From assembly GCA_947683425.1 (NCBI GenBank), contig CANTUQ010000073.1, positions 11,056,001-11,120,000 on the forward strand: 64,000 bases of DNA. Reading direction: 5' to 3'. A program made the position numbers and the translations under genes. The notes under the pieces were generated by a model. It was not told the DNA's origin. It searched no databases and saw only the letters and a list, made by a program, of their open reading frames with translations. Below are positions 59,975 through 64,000 of this stretch, piece by piece. Every line of letters starts with the position of its first letter. Positions within the stretch are counted from its first letter, which is position 1. Source of the stretch: Excoecaria cochinchinensis. Lineage: Eukaryota > Streptophyta > Magnoliopsida > Malpighiales > Euphorbiaceae.

Positions 59975-62153
59975 TGTAAACACTAGATCCCGATGTAGCC
60001 TAGATTAGAATTACCCAGTAATGAAATTAGTGCCTGCTCACAGGCAAAAAGGTGGGAGGCAATATTTTCTTGTCAAATTCCTTTTGAAAAAAAATTAATA
60101 AATAAAGGCTGACATGGCAGGCCGCCCTTCGTGCCTACCACCTCGCAGGGGTAGGCTTGGGGGGCCACCCCTCCCGGGGGCGTGCCGCGCAAGGGAGTGC
60201 CCCTCGCGCCTAGGCTGCCCTTCGTCGTCTTCCTTCCCTTCTAGCTTTTTTGCTCCCCAAAAATCATGGAATTTAATTTTGAATTGAATTTCAAAGCTGA
60301 TTTTCGGGATTTTTGAGAGTTATTTATGTTTTTTTTGGGTTTCAAATTAATTTTTTGACTTTATTTCTTCCTAAAAAATCTCATTTTAATAAAAGAACAA
60401 TATATAGTTTTTTTTTGGAGAGAAGAGAGAAAGGGAGGAGGGTAGATTCTGAAATTTTGATTTTTCTTGGAAAAAAATTTCAAGGATTTTTCTTCTCTTT
60501 TTTGGATCAGAGTTCGAAATTTTGATCTAAAAAATTGTGCTTTAGGTAGGGAAATTGATTCCCTTTTCTTGAGATAGTGAATTCTTTTTGCTTTATTTTA
60601 ACAAGTTTGTTTTGAGTTTTAGAAAGAGATGACTCAAACTTTTCAGATTTTTCTATTTGATTTTTGTGAATCTTAACAAGGAAACAAATTTACAATTCGT
60701 CTTACTGATAGCATATTATTCTGAGAGTAAATTTCTAGGCTTAATTGCACTATTTCATTATTTTCTTTTCTTGGTTTTCTTCATCTTCACCATTGTTGCA
60801 TATTATTTTTTTTATGTGATAAATCCATTGATTTGTTGTTTTGTGCTCATGATTTGAGTTGTTTTAAAGGTTTTTGCATCAATATGGCATGAAATCATGT
60901 AAGACCACATAAAATTACAAGTTTTGCTTTAATTTTTGAAGAGATAGGCAAGTTTGCATACCTGTCTCCTTCCTCCCCTCGAGCGATGGGAAGGAGATCA
61001 GGCCGTCCCTCATGGTCAGGCTGCCCCTCAACCACTTTTTTGTCTTTTAGTGTATTTTGATTCGTTTTGTTCCGTTTTCGATCCATTTTTGTGTGGTATG
61101 CGTTTTTTTTCATGATTCTAATATTATTTTGCCAATATTTATTTATTTTTATTATTTTATGTATAATGTTTATTTTTATTATTTAATTTGATTTAATTGA
61201 TTTTTAGATTTATTTGATAACATTAATTTATTTTATTTTTTCTTTTGTTTATAATTTCCTTTTTTTCTTGTTTGAGCATTCCTACAAGCAAATAAGGGGA
61301 TCCAGAAAGCAGTTATTTTTTTGGCTTGATTCATATTTTTTATTTTTTTTGGTTATTTTTCTTTATTTTGGCTTTTACTTTATTATTTTAGTTTGATTTG
61401 TAATAAAATTATTTATTTTATGCACGTTAAAAAGAAGGTCACACAAAATATTTTTATTAATAAATTGGGTATTTTTCTAATAAAATAGCACCAATCTCCT
61501 CATTTCAACCAATAAAAAAATTCATTTTCAAAAGAATAGTTAATTTTCTCAAAATTGGATCATTCATCCCTTTTTTTTCAATATTCATCCCAAAATAATT
61601 CTTCAAATTTTTAAGTGAACATAAAAGAACCAATGTTCCTATTCCAAATGAATACCCCGTTTTATATATGTAATTAATTTATTTATTTGTTTATTTTAAT
61701 TTTATATTTTGGGGGATTGTATTTTTTGTCCCAAACTCATTTCTTAATTTATTTTGTATTTTGGTTTTTTATTTATCGCTTTTCTTTACCGTTTTCCTAC
61801 GATGTTCGATGTGCACTTTAAATTCTAATACATGATCGTGTGAAAAAAAAAAGATAAAAATTTAATATTAAAAACTCATTTATAATTAATCAAAACATTA
61901 ATAAAAGTGAAGTTCCGAAGTATTCTCTAGTTTAGACCCTCGATGCTAGACAAACTTTTTCAATTTCTTGCAAATTGGGTGGCGACTGCAAAATACCTCA
62001 AAAGTGCCTAAATGTTTCATGGAATTAGATTCACCAATGTTCTATTGGTTAGGAATTCCATAATATCTCATGTTGTCCAAGATCTAGACGCAAACCCTCT
62101 CAAACCCTAAAAGCGGGCCTTTCGAGAATTAAGCGGGTTCGCCGCACGTCACA
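59975..62153 (+). repeat. 3' LTR of element 3
   Basis: Begins TGTAAACACTAGATCCCGAT and ends GCACGTCACA. Dyad GCCTGCTCACAGGC (60032-60045), GC patch (about 60110-60225), a second GC-rich piece at about 60955-61060, degenerate GAACCAATGTTCC at 61627-61638. No long TTA array. Many changes show that it is old. Confidence 0.92.
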
Positions 62154-62647
62154 CACGCTCACCGCACCAAATGATGACAATTCGAAATTTTGGGCTGATC
62201 AGCTAGAGCAAGTCACCTGAAAATATAAGAAATCCAGTGAGTTTTCAGCAAGGGAGACTTAAACAGTCAAGGCAGTAATTGACGAAAGTATTTAGAGAAA
62301 TTAAGAATAAGAGTTCAATCACCCCTTTCATACCTGGATTCCTACTTATTTATAAAGTTAAATAGTAAAGTTTGAATAGGAATATATAGCAGAGTTCAAA
62401 GAGGAAAATGAGTCCCAAATCAGGAAAAATCCTTGTTGATTCCTAATTTGTACAATCAAATAAGCCAAATCCCAGAATTCCTGTTATGGTGGAATTGGAG
62501 TCTTCTAAAGACTCTGAAAGTGTCCTAAACAGAGGAAGCTCTTTGAGTAATATTCAGATACCGAGCTATGTGGAGTAACCGAGCTATTCATTAGATAAGT
62601 ATTCCGATGAGCTCAATGCTCCGAACTCTTTAACCGAGTGTCCGGTT
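62154..62647 (-). other. Continuation of the host element beyond element 3
   Basis: On the minus strand this lies upstream of the host gag. It holds TTTCAGGTGACTTGC-like and TTTGGTGCGGTGAGCG pieces, which resemble a leader with a worn primer site, and repeats of ACCGAGCTAT (62560-62590). It may include the host 5' LTR; the borders were not found. Confidence 0.4.

Positions 62648-62649
<2 letters not shown>

Positions 62650-62690
<41 letters not shown>
62650..62690. repeat. (AT)n microsatellite
   Basis: About 20 AT units, followed by AAAGTGCC. It may mark the edge of the host element. Confidence 0.9.
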
Positions 62691-62693
<3 letters not shown>

Positions 62694-62995
62694 GCCAAGA
62701 AGAAGAAAGAAGTCATTGGCCAAAAAAAAGAAGAGCCAAGGAGTGGGCTACGACTTTTTGCCTTTTTCATTTCCAAGTTCTAATGTATGCCCTAAAAAAT
62801 TCATGCAAATCAGTTTGGGGTACTTTTAAAGGTATAATATCTTTATAATTGTTAAAAAAAAAAAAAGAAGAGTATATCTTTATAAAAATCTATGAGAAAA
62901 AATGGACAACTAAATTATTATTTATTTATTTATCAATCAGAAACTTGGAAGTTGCTATAATTTTTTTTCTTTTTACGAAAAGACCAATAAATTAA
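62691..62995. other. AT-rich spacer
   Basis: Homopurine runs such as AAAAAAAAAAAAGAAGAG at 62856. Nothing else recognised. Confidence 0.5.
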
Positions 62996-64000
62996 CATTA
63001 CTAAAGAATAAGATCAGCTGCAAGAGTTGAAGAAATATAAGGTGGGAAAATCATGTCCCAAAATATAAGTTCTGACATAGAGACCAATTCTTTAACTTGT
63101 AAATAAGCCACTTTATTTGCATACCTCTTAACAAAACTAAATTATTAGAAAAAAAATGAAAAATAATAAGAAATAATACTCCCAAAATCAGACTTATAGC
63201 ATTTTCGATCTCACAAGGCATTTAAAATAATTTCTAAGTTTGACTCAGCTAAGACTACAGGATGGTGATTTTGTTTCAACCAATTAAGCACTTTTCTTAC
63301 ACCTAAAGCTTTAGCAACAATAGGATCAAGAACACCATGATACACTCTGCTTTCAGCTGTACAGAAGGCCTCAAAACAAAGCAGACCCCGATTTGTTTAG
63401 CTCTTCAAAAGTTGTTGCGTCAGTATTTATTTTGATGCAACCTATAAATGGTAAGACCGGGGAAGAAGAAGTTAAGTATGAAGAACTAGCAGCCAAATTT
63501 TTAACCTCTCTCCTTTTAATAAATTGCCAAGAAGAAAGAAAGTTTAAAGCCATGTTGAACACTGCATTAGGATGTGGATTAAGGCTCTGCCAAACAACAT
63601 CATTTCTATTCTTCCAGATTGCCCAACACAAAGAAACAACCTTACAACATTTATTCATAGTGCAAGAACTCAGGATACCAGCAAACCAAGATTGCAAATT
63701 AGTAAAACTCATATTGCTGAAACTAATATCTGCCTTTAGCAAAACTTGTTTAGGAAAATCATAAACAGTAAGAATATGTAAGACTAACTCATCACCCAAA
63801 CCACAAAGAGGACATGATCTAACCACATCTATACCTTTTAGAGAAAGAGCCGCACGGACTGGAATACAAGAATGAAGAGCATGCCACATTAAGCATTTCA
63901 CTTTTAGAGGGATTAATAGATTCCAAAATTTCTGCCAGCAAAAAGGATTCATCAAATCTGGAAAATTATCAGGTTTAACAAGAATGGCTCCATGAGCACT
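62996..64000 (-). pseudogene. zf-RVT plus RNase H (RVT_3) remnant of a LINE-like element
   Basis: Minus strand, open at the right edge (reading through 63955 to 64000). The zinc-binding domain of non-LTR reverse transcriptases (zf-RVT, PF13966) reads LIPLKVKCLMWHALHSCIPV, then CPLCGLGDELVLHILTVYDF. Then come WAIWKNRNDVVW and the plant RNase H start CIKINTDATTFEELNKSGSA. After a frameshift near 63395 the RNase H goes on (GVRKVLNWLKQNHHPVVLAE), a stop lies near 63225, and RYANKVAYLQVKE is seen further on. Either a LINE 3' end or a derived RNase H-like gene copy; broken either way. Confidence 0.85.

Larger units (their letters stand above)
47723..62153 (+). mobile_element. Tat/Ogre-like element 3, damaged and pol-less
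   Basis: The left LTR fragment begins TGTAGACACCGGATCC at 47723; the right LTR is 59975-62153. Flanks CATGC (47718-47722) and CACGC (62154-62158) match at four of five positions. Most of the 5' LTR with the primer site is deleted. Gag, a short RT-start remnant and the 3' region remain. It received a reversed solo LTR (48030-50415) and an Athila-like element (about 53890-59600). It inserted in the leader of the host element. Confidence 0.9.

Overview
The window looks like plant nuclear DNA, most likely from an angiosperm with a repeat-rich genome. It is AT-rich and has no recognisable single-copy host gene, tRNA or rRNA. It is almost wholly nested retrotransposons. Three signals support this: a Ty1/copia polyprotein, several Ty3/gypsy elements of the Tat/Ogre kind (arginine-tRNA-type primer site, second RNase H, LTRs of about 2.2-2.9 kb), and an Athila-like gag with an aspartate-tRNA-type primer site. 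Nearly every coding region is broken by stops or frameshifts. Species cannot be named from the sequence alone. Layout, outermost first: a decayed host retroelement fills the gaps at 1-856, 26929-27157, 42429-42500, 44007-47722 and 62154 to about 62650. It carries a + strand ORF of the Transposase_28 (putative gypsy-type transposon) kind and a - strand gag-protease, with no pol visible. Into it went: (1) a minus-strand copia element, 857-26928; (2) two solo LTRs of one other family in opposite orientation, 27158-42428 and 42501-44006; (3) Tat/Ogre-like element 3, 47723-62153. The copia gag zinc knuckle was split by Tat/Ogre-like element 1 (5832-23237), which received a reversed solo LTR (16068-18568). 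The first solo LTR was split by Tat/Ogre-like element 2 (28081-41709), whose 3' minisatellite received a solo LTR (35693-38470). Element 3 received a reversed solo LTR (48030-50415) and an Athila-like element (about 53890-59600). The right edge (62996-64000) holds a broken zf-RVT plus RNase H remnant. Most junctions show TG..CA ends and 5-bp target duplications, several of them perfect. The six Tat-like insertions show how the family works and decays. Element 1 keeps the whole gag, protease, RT, RNase H, second RNase H and integrase order, all mutated. Elements 2 and 3 keep gag but have lost pol near the start of RT, so they look non-autonomous. Element 2 is youngest: near-identical LTRs, and a gag with one frameshift and one stop. 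The most interesting unexplained material is non-coding. All the Tat-like LTRs share a GC-rich hypervariable patch, and most share a small dyad near the LTR start and a pair of GGAC-CAAT-GTCC dyads. The three elements also share a 3' region with consecutive hairpins, some with compensatory changes. The Athila-like element has a cluster of perfect hairpins where pol should be. No non-transposon biological system was found.
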